Positions 29,051 through 38,708 of a DNA stretch of 64,000 bases are shown piece after piece. The stretch's first letter is position 1, and every line of letters begins with the position of its first letter. The position numbers were made by a program, and so were the translations under genes. Origin of the DNA: Natronobacillus azotifigens (GTDB lineage Bacteria > Bacillota > Bacilli > Bacillales > Amphibacillaceae); assembly GCF_026805325.1 (NCBI RefSeq), contig NZ_JAPRAT010000006.1, positions 62,001-126,000 of the forward strand. Direction: 5' to 3'. A model generated the notes under the pieces. That model was given only the letters and a program-made list of their open reading frames with translations, had not been told where the DNA came from and did no database searches.

Positions 29051-31219
29051 ATGGGTAAAACAGTAGTTCTCGCAGAAAAACCTTCTGTTGGTCGTGATAT
29101 TGCGCGCGTACTCAATTGTACGAAAAAACAGCATGGTTATTTTGAAGGTTCAAAATACATTGTTACATGGGCACTCGGACATTTGGTTACCTTAGCAGAT
29201 CCAGAGGCTTATGATCAAAAATACAAAACATGGAATATGGAAGACCTACCGATGCTTCCTGACCATTTAAAATTAGTTGTCATTAAGCAAACGAATAAAC
29301 AATTTCAAACAGTAAAAGCACAACTGATCCGTAAAGACGTGAAAGATGTTGTTATTGCTACAGATGCCGGTCGAGAGGGTGAACTGGTAGCGCGATGGGT
29401 GTTGGAAAAAGTTCGTATCCATAAGCCGGTCAAACGTTTATGGATCTCTTCGGTCACAGATAAAGCGATTCGAGACGGTTTTCAACAATTAAAGCCAGGC
29501 AAACAATTCGATAATTTGTATGCAGCTGCCGTAGCTCGTTCAGAAGCAGATTGGTATGTTGGACTAAATGCAACACGTGCCTTAACAACCAAATACAATG
29601 CACAACTTTCTAGTGGTCGTGTTCAAACACCAACTCTTGCGATGATTGCGAAACGAGAAGATGAGATCAAGCAATTTAAACCGACAACTTTCTATGGTCT
29701 TAAAGCAAAGACACAAAAGGGTTTCACCTTAACTTGGCAGGATGAAAAAAATAATGGTCGTATTTTTGATAAAGCTACAGCAGAAAAATTGCGGACACGA
29801 TTGCAAAATAAAAACGGTACGATTACAAAGCTAGCGCAGACAGAAAAGAAGAGTTTTGCTCCACCATTGTATGATCTAACTACTCTACAGCAAGAAGCAA
29901 ACAAGGCATTTGGGTTTTCTGGAAAACAAACATTATCGATCATGCAAAAATTATATGAACAGCATAAAGTGTTAACCTACCCAAGAACAGACTCGCGATT
30001 TATCACGACAGATATTGTTCCCACCTTGAAAGATCGCCTCGATGCTTGTGGTGTAGATCAGTATGCAAAGCATGCGAATCAAATTTTACAACAGGGAATC
30101 AAAGCAACTAAGTCTTTTGTAGACGACAAGAAGGTTTCTGATCATCATGCGATTATCCCTACAGAACAACCGGTCATCCTATCCGAGTTGGACGACAAAG
30201 AACGAAAAATTTATGATTTAGTGGTAAAACGTTTTTTTGCCGTCTTATCCAAACCATATCGATATGATCAAACCACGGTAGAAGTGACTTTAGATAAAGA
30301 GGTTTTTGTTGCAAAGGGCAGAAAGGTGAAGGATCTTGGTTGGAAGGCAATTTATCAACAAAGTGATGATCTTCCTTCCAATGAACAGACCTTGCCGGCA
30401 TTAACAAAAGGAGAAACACTTTCTGGGATAGTCGTACAGATAACAGAAGGTCAAACACAGCCACCAGAACGTTTTACGGAAGGAACGTTGCTGCAAGCAA
30501 TGGAGAATCCGGTAAAATATATGGATCAAGAAGATAAATCACTTGTGAAAACAATCAATCAGACGGGTGGTTTAGGTACAGTAGCAACAAGAGCGGATAT
30601 CATTGAAAAATTATATGCGACACACTATATCGAGAGTAGAGGGAAGTATTTAGCAATTACCTCAAAGGGTCGCCAATTATTAGAACTTGTCCCAACCGAG
30701 CTGCAATCCCCAATGCTTACCGCAGAATGGGAACAAAAACTAACCGCAATTGCACAAGGGAAATTGAGTAAGGAAGCATTTATTAGAGAAATGAAGGATT
30801 ATGCAAAAACAGTTGTTCATGAAATAAAACGTAGCCAAGAAAGCTTTAAGCATGATAACGTGACCGGTACGAAATGCCCCAACTGTGGCAAATTGATGCT
30901 AGAAGTGAATGGGAAGAAAGGTAGAATGCTTGTCTGTCAAGATCGTTCTTGTGGAGAAAAGAAGCATATTGCCCGTAAAACCAATGCGCGTTGCCCAAAT
31001 TGTCATAAGAAAATGGAAATGCGCGGAGAGGGAGAAGCGCAAACCTTCTCTTGTAGCTGTGGGTATCGTGAAAAGTTATCCGCTTTTGAAAAACGGAAAA
31101 AACAAAATAACAAACAAAAAGCGTCCAAGCGTGATGTGAATAAATACGTAAAAAAACAGGATGATGACTTTGTTAATCCAGCCCTAGCTGAAGCGTTAGC
31201 CAAGTGGAAGAAAGACTAA
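29051..31219 (+). CDS. topB: DNA topoisomerase III
   Basis: The type IA topoisomerase relaxes and decatenates DNA through a transient tyrosine link. The 722-residue protein has the TOPRIM domain (VVLAEKPSVGRDIARVL, then ATDAGREGELVARW), the active-site Tyr310 in LTYPRTDSRF, and two C-terminal zinc-binding segments (CPNCGKLMLEV...C..C and CPNCHKKMEM..C.C), then a basic tail. ATG 29051 is used with GGAAGG ten bases upstream; GTG 29027 lies before that site. Length fits B. subtilis TopB. Confidence 0.95.
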   Translation: MGKTVVLAEKPSVGRDIARVLNCTKKQHGYFEGSKYIVTWALGHLVTLADPEAYDQKYKTWNMEDLPMLPDHLKLVVIKQTNKQFQTVKAQLIRKDVKDVVIATDAGREGELVARWVLEKVRIHKPVKRLWISSVTDKAIRDGFQQLKPGKQFDNLYAAAVARSEADWYVGLNATRALTTKYNAQLSSGRVQTPTLAMIAKREDEIKQFKPTTFYGLKAKTQKGFTLTWQDEKNNGRIFDKATAEKLRTRLQNKNGTITKLAQTEKKSFAPPLYDLTTLQQEANKAFGFSGKQTLSIMQKLYEQHKVLTYPRTDSRFITTDIVPTLKDRLDACGVDQYAKHANQILQQGIKATKSFVDDKKVSDHHAIIPTEQPVILSELDDKERKIYDLVVKRFFAVLSKPYRYDQTTVEVTLDKEVFVAKGRKVKDLGWKAIYQQSDDLPSNEQTLPALTKGETLSGIVVQITEGQTQPPERFTEGTLLQAMENPVKYMDQEDKSLVKTINQTGGLGTVATRADIIEKLYATHYIESRGKYLAITSKGRQLLELVPTELQSPMLTAEWEQKLTAIAQGKLSKEAFIREMKDYAKTVVHEIKRSQESFKHDNVTGTKCPNCGKLMLEVNGKKGRMLVCQDRSCGEKKHIARKTNARCPNCHKKMEMRGEGEAQTFSCSCGYREKLSAFEKRKKQNNKQKASKRDVNKYVKKQDDDFVNPALAEALAKWKKD

Positions 31220-31257
31220 AAAAATAACTAGACAATAGTAAATAAAGGATAAAGAAG

Positions 31258-31297
31258 CCGAATCTAATTGGAGTTTTCTTCAGTAGATTCGGTTTTT
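31258..31297 (+). terminator. Terminator after topB
   Basis: CCGAATCTA pairs with TAGATTCGG around a 17-base loop and is followed by TTTTTC. Confidence 0.75.
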
Positions 31298-31845
31298 CAT
31301 GCATTTGAAAATACAAGATAAAAGCCTGGCTGGGTAAGATGGAGAAAGAACAGGTTATTCTGGATTCGAGCAAGAATCAGCAAAAACCAGTCAAAGTAGT
31401 CCGAAAATGGGGGGGGTGATTCGGACAGAAATTAGCTAAACCTTAAGTTAGCCGAAACCGCACACTGTATTTCTACAGCCGAATTTTTGGCTATCATCAA
31501 TAAGGCGTTAAAGTATAGGACGACTTTTCCTGATTATTGTAAACTGTGGATTCTTTCGTACATGTTTAATCTACTTGAGTTAGGTTAGGTATCTAGATTC
31601 ATGTAACCTATAGATGATGTAAAACGTCGTATAGGTTGATCCTTCAAGCAAAATAACTAAAGCAACTAGTGCTCGTTTTAGGGGCTACAAAAATACCTTA
31701 TCAAAAATATTCTTTCTAATCAGATAAAATAAAACTTGTTAATTTCTGGTCTGTATAATATATTTAATACAGCATTGTTTTCTGGCAAGTCGCACGATTC
31801 AATCCATTGCTTTTTTAATAGATTAACGAAACAGGGAGTGGTCAG

Positions 31846-31869
31846 ATGTTATTGGTTAAGGGGGGATAA
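31846..31869 (+). CDS. Seven-residue leader reading frame
   Basis: ATG 31846 follows AGGGAG at about 31833 and encodes MLLVKGG. Its last codons are the ribosome binding site AAGGGGGGA of the next gene, and its stop ends three bases before that gene's ATG. The layout would allow translational coupling. Confidence 0.3.
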   Translation: MLLVKGG

Positions 31870-31872
31870 TTT

Positions 31873-32460
31873 ATGAAAAAAAGAATTGTCTATCTAATTT
31901 TTTTAGATACAGGAACATTTTTAGCAAGAGCAATTGATATGTATACAAAAACGTCGTTAAATCACGTTTCGATTTCATTGGATCAGCAATTTAACTATGT
32001 GTATAGTTTTGGTCGTAAAAGACCTTATAATCCTTTGATTGGTGGTTTTGTTAGAGAAAATTTACATTTACCTTTCTTTAAGAAAGCAAAATGTGCAATA
32101 TATCAATTGAAGATATCAGAAAGTCAATATGAAGTATTGCAACAACGCATTATGCTGATGGAAAGTCATAAGCACTTATACCGTTATAATTTTTTAGGGC
32201 TATTCGGCATCATCTTAAACAAAGAGTTTCAGAGAGACAATGCATTTTTCTGTTCGCAATTTGTTGCGACATTATTGCAAGATTGTGGGGCTTACCAGTT
32301 ACCGAAACCACCAGGATTGATTCGACCACAAGATTTAAAATCCTGGCATGAGTTAAAATTAATATATCATGGAAGTTTACAAGAATATCTTTATACTATC
32401 GATGGTCAAGAGCAATCGGCTCAATTAGAATATCAAGAACCACCAGTAAAACTCGGCTAA
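31873..32460 (+). CDS. Permuted papain-like (YiiX/NlpC-P60-like) protein
   Basis: The 195-residue protein has a histidine in LNHVSISLD (about residue 32) and a cysteine in FFCSQFVATLL (about residue 128). His before Cys is the circularly permuted order of the YiiX/LRAT-like branch of NlpC/P60 enzymes, which hydrolyse amide or ester bonds. There is no signal peptide or membrane segment. AAGGGGGGA precedes the ATG. The substrate is unknown. Confidence 0.7.
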   Translation: MKKRIVYLIFLDTGTFLARAIDMYTKTSLNHVSISLDQQFNYVYSFGRKRPYNPLIGGFVRENLHLPFFKKAKCAIYQLKISESQYEVLQQRIMLMESHKHLYRYNFLGLFGIILNKEFQRDNAFFCSQFVATLLQDCGAYQLPKPPGLIRPQDLKSWHELKLIYHGSLQEYLYTIDGQEQSAQLEYQEPPVKLG

Positions 32461-32478
32461 AACTTGCCGAGTTTTTTT
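32449..32478 (+). terminator. Terminator overlapping the stop codon of the papain-like gene
   Basis: AAACTCGGC pairs with GCCGAGTTT, followed by TTTT. The left arm is the last codons of the gene. Confidence 0.9.
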
Positions 32479-32570
32479 AATGGCTAGGAATCGTTGAGCA
32501 AGTCGAATCAACAGATATAACCACGTTCAGTTCTGATCGACAAAAGTAGAGCAACTCCACGAAGCAATCA

Positions 32571-32674
32571 ACGCTAGCACCCCAAATGGTTCAAAGGCCT
32601 TTAGGTCATCCTTTAGGGCTAACAATCAGTGGGGGAATACCTAAAAACCCCCACTGATTGAAGTTTCACTTTAT
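32571..32674 (+). repeat. Dispersed hairpin element, copy C (right half only)
   Basis: From ACGCTAGCACCCC to CACTTTAT this matches the right half of copies B, E and F almost exactly, with the perfect hairpin AATCAGTGGGGG/CCCCCACTGATT. The left hairpin is missing or unrecognisable (32530-32570). The surrounding 32479-32914 holds no gene. Confidence 0.88.
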
Positions 32675-32914
32675 CGGTTAGCAAGCAGAACGCAATTCCC
32701 TTACCTCTATTGATTCGCTTCAGTTGTTACGTTTTCAACCGGAGCGCTGCGTTTTTTTCACTGCTTGAGTAAGCTATTTCTGAACAACACTGTTATATAA
32801 CCGCTATAGAAAAAGAAAATAAGCCTCCGGTCTTAGTTAAAGATATAGCCTTAGCCTGTTAAGAAATAAAATGAATTCCGTTAAGCTTGAATTACAAGGA
32901 AGGAGGGCAAGGGA

Positions 32915-33223
32915 ATGCGAACATTGTTACTTATTTTTGTTGTAATGGTTACTGGGATCATCTTATTGGCTACGTTAGCCCCAATAATTACGTTAGTACT
33001 TACGCTAGCGATTCTCTATTATGCCATTCGTAGATTTATTTTGGCTCAATCATTTGGCAGTAAACTCGGTTGGGCGATTGTCAGTTTAATTGGTTTGTCG
33101 CTATCGATTTCTAACTCAGCAGCGTTTGTTGGGATCGTGGCATGTGTGTTGCTTTATTATACGTATCGCTGTTGGAAGAAACCTGTGGAATACGAAAAAA
33201 CGGATGGCTGGATTATGGAATAA
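32915..33223 (+). CDS. LiaI-like small membrane protein, first gene of the lia operon
   Basis: The 102-residue protein has N-terminal and central hydrophobic segments (about 4-45 and 55-85) and a short charged tail ending KTDGWIME. Its place directly before a PspA/LiaH gene and a LiaFSR set makes it the positional equivalent of B. subtilis LiaI, the membrane anchor of LiaH, although its sequence is not obviously LiaI. GGAAGGAGGG precedes the ATG. Confidence 0.6.
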   Translation: MRTLLLIFVVMVTGIILLATLAPIITLVLTLAILYYAIRRFILAQSFGSKLGWAIVSLIGLSLSISNSAAFVGIVACVLLYYTYRCWKKPVEYEKTDGWIME

Positions 33224-33244
33224 AACAAAAGGGAGCGAATGAAC

Positions 33245-33874
33245 ATGGCAAATATTTTTACAAGAGTAAAAGATACAATTGTGGCAGATTTTCATGAATT
33301 GTTGGATCAGAAGGAGCAAAAACACCCGATGACTCACCTGAATCAATATATTCGTAATTGTGAAGATGAAGTAAAAAAGCTAAAGTTATTAATTGAAAAG
33401 CAATATGTGATTAAGCAAGAATATAAGAAAGAATTGCAACAAGCGAAAATGATGGTGGAAAAACGGACTCGTCAGGAACAATTAGCGGAAGAAATGAGTG
33501 AGACAGAACTACAGCAAGAAGCATCCATGGAGCGAGCGAAGTACCAAACGCGTCTTGATCAACTGCACGAGATGAATGATGCTGCATCGAAACAAATTGA
33601 ACAAATCGAAATGAAATATATAGAAATGCAACATCAACTGAAAAATTTGTATGTAAAAAGGTTAGAGTTAAAAGGCAGAGAAAACATCGCTCGGGTTCAT
33701 CAAGGGATCAATAAAGTTTTACACACGGAACATATAGAGCGTAGCGCGTCGAAGTTTAGTGAGGCGGAATCATACATTGAACGCCTGGAACAACAAGTAA
33801 CAACAAATTATCGACTGCATACATTGGATGCGAGATTTGCGGAATTAGAAAAAAAGGATTCTATTTCAAGATAA
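33245..33874 (+). CDS. liaH: PspA/IM30 family phage-shock protein, LiaH-like
   Basis: The 209-residue protein is almost entirely coiled-coil, beginning with the amphipathic helix NIFTRVKDTIVADFHELLD typical of PspA/Vipp1 proteins, which assemble on stressed membranes. ATG 33245 is preferred because GGGAG lies nine bases upstream, whereas ATG 33239 is too close. It follows the LiaI-like gene by 21 bases and precedes liaF. Confidence 0.88.
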   Translation: MANIFTRVKDTIVADFHELLDQKEQKHPMTHLNQYIRNCEDEVKKLKLLIEKQYVIKQEYKKELQQAKMMVEKRTRQEQLAEEMSETELQQEASMERAKYQTRLDQLHEMNDAASKQIEQIEMKYIEMQHQLKNLYVKRLELKGRENIARVHQGINKVLHTEHIERSASKFSEAESYIERLEQQVTTNYRLHTLDARFAELEKKDSISR

Positions 33875-33958
33875 GATCGTGTACGCTATAGGTAGTTAAG
33901 TTTTGGAAGTGTTGATCAGCTTAACTACCTATGATAATGAAAAAAGAGGGGAAACGCT

Positions 33959-34678
33959 ATGTTCAATCACGATAATCGAAATACAATCCACTATCTTTTG
34001 ATTGCACTCGTATTATTTTTCTTGTTTGAATTAATTTTCATTCAGACGAGTACGTTCATTTGGTTAGTTATCTGGTCCGTTATTACCTATCTCGCTTGGC
34101 AATATTATTACCGTTCAGATGCTAGAGCGCTGTTCTGGGTAGGTGCGGTCATTCTATGTATTATCGTATTGAACACGACCATCTTTAAGTTTATCTTATT
34201 TGCTGGAATTGCTATCCTGATTTTTCATTGGTATCAGTCGAAAGAAATGACTACCCATCATCAACCACAGTTTCCGTCCAATAATAATGATTGGAAAGAA
34301 GAAAAAACACTGTTTACAAATAAATGGTTTGGCAAACAAGAAACGGACCGAAATGCTTATCAATGGAGAGATATTAATATTCAATCGATCATTGGGGAAA
34401 CCATTATTGATCTAAATCAAACTGTTTTGCCTAAAGGTGAGCCGATTATCATGGTGCGACAACTCGCCGGAACGATTACGATCATCGTACCTTTTGATGT
34501 CGAGGTTAGTATTCACCATTCCGTCTTAGCGGGTTCGGTTGATTTATTAGGACATAGTGACAATCAAATAACCAATCGTACAATCCACCTCGAGACACCG
34601 GATTATCCATCATCTAATCAACGGGTGAAAATTTTCACTTCGATGATTGCTGGTAAGATTGAGGTGAAACGCGGATGA
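33959..34678 (+). CDS. liaF: LiaF-like inhibitor of the LiaRS system
   Basis: The 239-residue protein has four N-terminal membrane segments (about 12-95) and a C-terminal soluble domain (about 125-239, DINIQSIIGETIIDLNQTVL and GKIEVKRG) of the LiaF/DUF2154 type. LiaF keeps the kinase LiaS inactive until envelope stress. Its stop overlaps the liaS start (ATGA), so the two are translationally coupled. Confidence 0.87.
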   Translation: MFNHDNRNTIHYLLIALVLFFLFELIFIQTSTFIWLVIWSVITYLAWQYYYRSDARALFWVGAVILCIIVLNTTIFKFILFAGIAILIFHWYQSKEMTTHHQPQFPSNNNDWKEEKTLFTNKWFGKQETDRNAYQWRDINIQSIIGETIIDLNQTVLPKGEPIIMVRQLAGTITIIVPFDVEVSIHHSVLAGSVDLLGHSDNQITNRTIHLETPDYPSSNQRVKIFTSMIAGKIEVKRG

Positions 34679-35709
34679 AAAGAGCCATACACATGCTTGT
34701 GCTCAAAGAAATTTTTCGTAGTTTGTTGTTTACTAGTCTATTGCTAAGCATCTTCCTCATTCATTTTCCAGTAGATAGTTGGATGTCCATTTGGCTACGT
34801 ACCGTTTGGCAAGTACCTTTTATCCTAATTGTTCTTTTTATTAGTATTTTTATTGGTGCGATAAGCGGAATGATGCACGGTCTAGCTTGGAAAAAAGAGT
34901 TGTCATCGGTAAGCGATGCTTTAGAAGTATTGCAACGAGGATCTGGTGAAGAGAAGTTATTCTATCCAGGAAAAACGCTGGAAATATCCTTGGTGATGGA
35001 TAAAATTAGTGATATCCAACGAAACATTCAAGCGCAAACAAAGCGGACGCAAAAACTGATTAGTGATCGTGTCGAAGATCAAGAACAGGCGATTGAAGAG
35101 AGAATTACGGAAGAAAGAAATCGGTTGGCGAGAGAATTACATGACTCGGTTAGTCAAGAACTGTTCGCTACTTCCATGTTAGTTTCAGCAATCAATGAGA
35201 TGCCGATCGCCAAAGAAGACCAAATAAGAAAACCGATTCAACAAGTGGAAAGTATGATTCAACAAGCGCAATTAGAAATGCGTGCACTATTGTTGCATTT
35301 AAGACCAATTGCACTCAAAGACAGTACGCTAAAAGAAGGAATTGATATGCTGTTAGCGGAATTAAGTGAAAAAGTATCGCTTGCAATTTCATGGCGGATT
35401 GAGGAAATCGAGACGAGCAGGGGAGTGGAAGACCATTTGTTTCGGATTTTACAAGAGTCTGTTTCAAATGCGTTGCGTCACGCAAAAGCTAATCAAGTAG
35501 ATATTTTATTGTTGAAACGAGAAGGTTTTGCGATTCTAACCGTAATCGACGACGGAATTGGTTTTCACATGAATGACAATCAAACGAGCTCCTATGGTTT
35601 ATCGAACATGAAAGAACGCGCGGCTGAAATTGGAGCAACCTTTCGAATAATAAGTATTCCAAATAAAGGTACAAAGCTTGAGGTTCGTGTGCCAATGATA
35701 AAGGAGTAG
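34675..35709 (+). CDS. liaS: Sensor histidine kinase LiaS
   Basis: The 344-residue intramembrane-sensing kinase has two N-terminal membrane segments (about 13-32 and 45-68) with almost no extracellular loop, a HAMP-like linker, a HisKA_3 helix with the phosphorylated His156 in ARELHDSVSQE, and a HATPase domain with ESVSNALRHAKA and DDGIGF. It responds, through LiaF, to cell-wall antibiotics and phosphorylates LiaR. Confidence 0.92.
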   Translation: MKRAIHMLVLKEIFRSLLFTSLLLSIFLIHFPVDSWMSIWLRTVWQVPFILIVLFISIFIGAISGMMHGLAWKKELSSVSDALEVLQRGSGEEKLFYPGKTLEISLVMDKISDIQRNIQAQTKRTQKLISDRVEDQEQAIEERITEERNRLARELHDSVSQELFATSMLVSAINEMPIAKEDQIRKPIQQVESMIQQAQLEMRALLLHLRPIALKDSTLKEGIDMLLAELSEKVSLAISWRIEEIETSRGVEDHLFRILQESVSNALRHAKANQVDILLLKREGFAILTVIDDGIGFHMNDNQTSSYGLSNMKERAAEIGATFRIISIPNKGTKLEVRVPMIKE

Positions 35710-35719
35710 GTGATTCGTA

Positions 35720-36355
35720 ATGATTAATGTGTTATTTGTTGATGATCATGAAATGGTTCGTATTGGAGTAAGTACGTATTTATCCACACAACCAGATATC
35801 AATGTAATTGCAGAAGCGGATAATGGAATAACCGCAATCGATTTAGCTTTAGAGCTTCGTCCAGACATCATTTTAATGGATATTGTAATGGACAAAATGG
35901 ATGGGGTGCAAGCAACGAAAGAGATTATTGCCAAATGGCCAGAAGCAAAAATTTTGATGGTGACTAGTTTTATTGATGACGATAAAGTGTATCCAGCTTT
36001 AGATGCCGGGGCAACGAGTTATATATTAAAAACCTCAAAGGCTAGTGACATTGCTGATGCGATTCGTGCTACCCATAAAGGGGAATCCGTTTTTGAATCG
36101 GAGGTAACGAGTAAAGTATTAGCAAAAATGAGGTCAAACCAAGAGGTCCCTTTACACGAGACGTTAACAACGAGGGAAAAAGAGATCCTTTTATTAATTG
36201 CAGAGGGAAAATCAAATCAAGAGATTTCTGATCTATTGTTTATCGCGTTAAAAACAACGAAAGTACATGTGAGCAATATCTTAAGTAAGCTGATGGTAAA
36301 TGATCGAACCCAAGCAGCGATTTATGCTCACCAACATCATTTAGTAGGTCAGTAA
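35720..36355 (+). CDS. liaR: Response regulator LiaR
   Basis: The 211-residue NarL/FixJ-type regulator has the receiver domain with VDDHE (Asp8, Asp9), phospho-acceptor Asp54 in LMDIVMD and Lys in ILKTSK, and a LuxR-type DNA-binding helix-turn-helix (about 145-205, [20 protein letters not shown]). AAGGAG precedes the ATG. It probably activates this operon; no clear LiaR box could be defined upstream of 32915. Confidence 0.93.
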   Translation: MINVLFVDDHEMVRIGVSTYLSTQPDINVIAEADNGITAIDLALELRPDIILMDIVMDKMDGVQATKEIIAKWPEAKILMVTSFIDDDKVYPALDAGATSYILKTSKASDIADAIRATHKGESVFESEVTSKVLAKMRSNQEVPLHETLTTREKEILLLIAEGKSNQEISDLLFIALKTTKVHVSNILSKLMVNDRTQAAIYAHQHHLVGQ

Positions 36356-36370
36356 AAAGGAGGGATTGTG

Positions 36371-36931
36371 ATGGATAAAAAACGCTACCTTCGTGAGTTA
36401 GCTTATCATTTACGCACACTACCAAGTCAGGAACGTGCAACTATTCTTGAAACCTATGAAGATCATTTTAAAATAGGAGCAATTGATGGGAAAAATGATC
36501 AAGATATTGTTTTGGAGCTTGGACAGCCTAAAGCAATTGCAGAAAAAGAACTCGCCATAAGGTATGATTCAGACTTAAGTGGATCTAGTAAAACAGAAGA
36601 ACCAACAACTAATACAAAGAGTCCTAACGTGGCAATTATTATTCTTTTATTACTGTTTAATCTAATTTTTGTATTGGGACCTGCCTTTGGATTATTCGGT
36701 ATCTTAATCGGTGGTTGGGCGGTATCAATCGCATTTATTTCAAGCCCAATCTTATGGTCCGTTTCTTTTATATGGGGAATACCTCAACATGTTCTAAGTG
36801 AATTATCTATTCTTTTAATTTTATTTGGAATTGGTATTTTTGTAGGCATTGCGATGTATTATGCAACAAGGTTTAGTTTTCAAATTGGTAAAAAATACTT
36901 CAATTGGATGAATCAATTGGCAAGAGGGTGA
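36371..36931 (+). CDS. DUF1700 membrane protein
   Basis: The 186-residue protein has an N-terminal cytoplasmic helical domain LRELAYHLRTLPSQERATIL with EDHFKIG, typical of DUF1700, then three or four membrane segments (about 83-165). DUF1700 proteins often precede DUF4097 proteins and PadR-type regulators; the role is unknown. ATG 36371 follows AAAGGAGG by seven bases. It sits four bases before the DUF4097 gene, inside the lia transcript. Confidence 0.82.
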   Translation: MDKKRYLRELAYHLRTLPSQERATILETYEDHFKIGAIDGKNDQDIVLELGQPKAIAEKELAIRYDSDLSGSSKTEEPTTNTKSPNVAIIILLLLFNLIFVLGPAFGLFGILIGGWAVSIAFISSPILWSVSFIWGIPQHVLSELSILLILFGIGIFVGIAMYYATRFSFQIGKKYFNWMNQLARG

Positions 36932-36935
36932 GCGG

Positions 36936-37778
36936 ATGAAGAAGTTTGCGATGATCGGTTTATTGTCCATTGTTTTGGGTGTCGCGGGATTGTTTATGTT
37001 TGGGAATCAATTTTTTATTACCAATGCAACAGAAGCGGTAAGTGAGCAACAAACGATTGATGCAACAGACAAAGAATCCATTATTGTAAAAGCGGATGTA
37101 GGTTCTGTTTCAATCGAAAAAAGTAGTGATCAAGATATTCATGTATCATTAGTTGGGAACATTTCTAAGCAAAACAAAAAAAGATTACATTTATCGGTGG
37201 AAGATAATGGTGAAGAAGTGCGGATTGAACTAAATCGAAAAAGACAGATATGGTTATCGTGGTTATCGATAGGTGGCAACAGTAATGTCCAATTAGTTGT
37301 TGCATTGCCGGAGCAATCCTATCAAAGGCTAAAAGTAGAATTAGATGTAGGAGAGTTGCAAGTAAGGGACGGGCTGTTTGATACGTTAGATTTAGAAACA
37401 AATGTAGGTTCAGTCGAGGTGTCCTCCATCGTATCCCAAAATAGTAAAATTTCCGTAAATGTGGGTGAGGTTAAAGTAGATCGGGCAATCGGTAGTTGGG
37501 GTGTTAAAACAGATATAGGAGATATATCCATTCAGATGGATCAATGGAATGAAGACATTCAAGCAAAAGTTAATATCGGTGAAGTTTCGGTAACAGTTCC
37601 AGAAGAACCTGAAGCATATCGAATAGATGTTAAGGCTGGTCTAGGCGATCTCCGAATTAGAGATTTTAATCAGTTAAACCAGCCCGGATCAAGGCAGCAT
37701 AGTGAACAAGTAGGGGTTGGAGGACCATCGATCGAAGCAAGTGTCGATATAGGCAGTGTAAATATTCGCGTTTGGTAA
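36936..37778 (+). CDS. DUF4097 beta-helix protein, LiaG-like
   Basis: The 280-residue protein has one N-terminal membrane anchor (about 4-24) and an extracellular beta-repeat domain in which VDVGSVSI, VDVGELQV, TNVGSVEV, VNVGEVKV, TDIGDISI and VNIGEVSV recur, the DUF4097 adhesin-like beta-solenoid. B. subtilis LiaG has the same build but lies between liaH and liaF; here the gene is at the operon end. A terminator follows. Confidence 0.82.
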   Translation: MKKFAMIGLLSIVLGVAGLFMFGNQFFITNATEAVSEQQTIDATDKESIIVKADVGSVSIEKSSDQDIHVSLVGNISKQNKKRLHLSVEDNGEEVRIELNRKRQIWLSWLSIGGNSNVQLVVALPEQSYQRLKVELDVGELQVRDGLFDTLDLETNVGSVEVSSIVSQNSKISVNVGEVKVDRAIGSWGVKTDIGDISIQMDQWNEDIQAKVNIGEVSVTVPEEPEAYRIDVKAGLGDLRIRDFNQLNQPGSRQHSEQVGVGGPSIEASVDIGSVNIRVW

Positions 37779-37829
37779 ATATTTCTCCTATCCTATATGA
37801 ACAGCAAGGAATGACGATAGCTTCTTATG

Positions 37830-37876
37830 ATTGAAAAAGACAGATGACCGTTTATAGTCATCTGTCTTTTTCAATT
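37830..37876 (+). terminator. Terminator of the lia operon
   Basis: GAAAAAGACAGATGAC pairs perfectly with GTCATCTGTCTTTTTC around an eight-base loop. Confidence 0.94.
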
Positions 37877-37982
37877 TGAAGTAACGGTCATACTAATGCA
37901 TGTCACATTTGTCGAATGGATAAAGAGAACCTTCAATCAGTGGGGAGTTGTCTTTTAAAGTAATTATTCACAAAAGGCTCCA

Positions 37983-38603
37983 TTATTCTGTCATCTCTAC
38001 CAATGAGGGAATACGAAGGCGGAAATGAATAGAATCATTATCCAAGTCTAGTTCTTGTACACGAATCCTCATATTGTCTTGTATTTCAACCTGAGAAATA
38101 GCTAAATAAATCTGTTCATTTTCTGAATCGAAATATAGCCAATCTGGTGTGTCTACTTGCATACCTACATAATGAATAATCCGGTTCCTAGGTAAATGTA
38201 ATAAGCCTAGCGACATCTCTGTTTGCTTTAAAATCAAGTCACCATTTGGTTGAACTACAGGATCCATTCTGATTGATAATGGGATTTCTGTATTAAATGC
38301 AGTAAGTGCACCAATTAAGTGAACATCTTCATCAATATGAACATTAAACCTCGCATTGTCGGCCACAAGTATTTGATCGAGATAGTTGTTGATTAAATCA
38401 TTTAAATCTTGTTTTGTAGATTGAATCGTAAATTCTGCCCCAGGATCATCCTGTGTGAAGTTGGGATCAGGAATTTCGCGCTGGTTTGGAGTAGGCGAAA
38501 AAATTAAAATAAAAATTACAATAAGGATAAAAATATTAATTCCAAGTAAGGAGAGGAAAAGTAAGCGCCAATTTCGTTTTTTTTTCGGTTTTTCGTTTGT
38601 CAT
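37983..38603 (-). CDS. ypmS: YpmS/DUF2140 family membrane-anchored protein
   Basis: The 206-residue protein has a basic N-terminus, one membrane segment (about 13-34) and an extracellular domain of the DUF2140 type (TKQDLNDLINNYL, LDLDNDSIHFRLRIP). B. subtilis ypmS lies next to ypmR, as here. GGAGGGTGATG precedes the ATG. Function is unknown. Confidence 0.85.
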   Translation of the reverse strand: MTNEKPKKKRNWRLLFLSLLGINIFILIVIFILIFSPTPNQREIPDPNFTQDDPGAEFTIQSTKQDLNDLINNYLDQILVADNARFNVHIDEDVHLIGALTAFNTEIPLSIRMDPVVQPNGDLILKQTEMSLGLLHLPRNRIIHYVGMQVDTPDWLYFDSENEQIYLAISQVEIQDNMRIRVQELDLDNDSIHFRLRIPSLVEMTE

Positions 38604-38708
38604 TTCATCACCCTCCTATTCTAATCAGTACCCTGCTCTAGTGTGCTTCAACCAAAACGAATGAGTAATAGGGGAGAACAACATCTCCCCCATACATAAC
38701 CTTATTCC

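Larger units (their letters stand above)
31220..31872 (+). other. Intergenic region after topB
   Basis: The region holds the topB terminator, a GATTCGGACAGAAA motif near 31424 also found at 63282, and the 8-codon leader frame at 31846. Otherwise nothing is supported. Confidence 0.5.
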
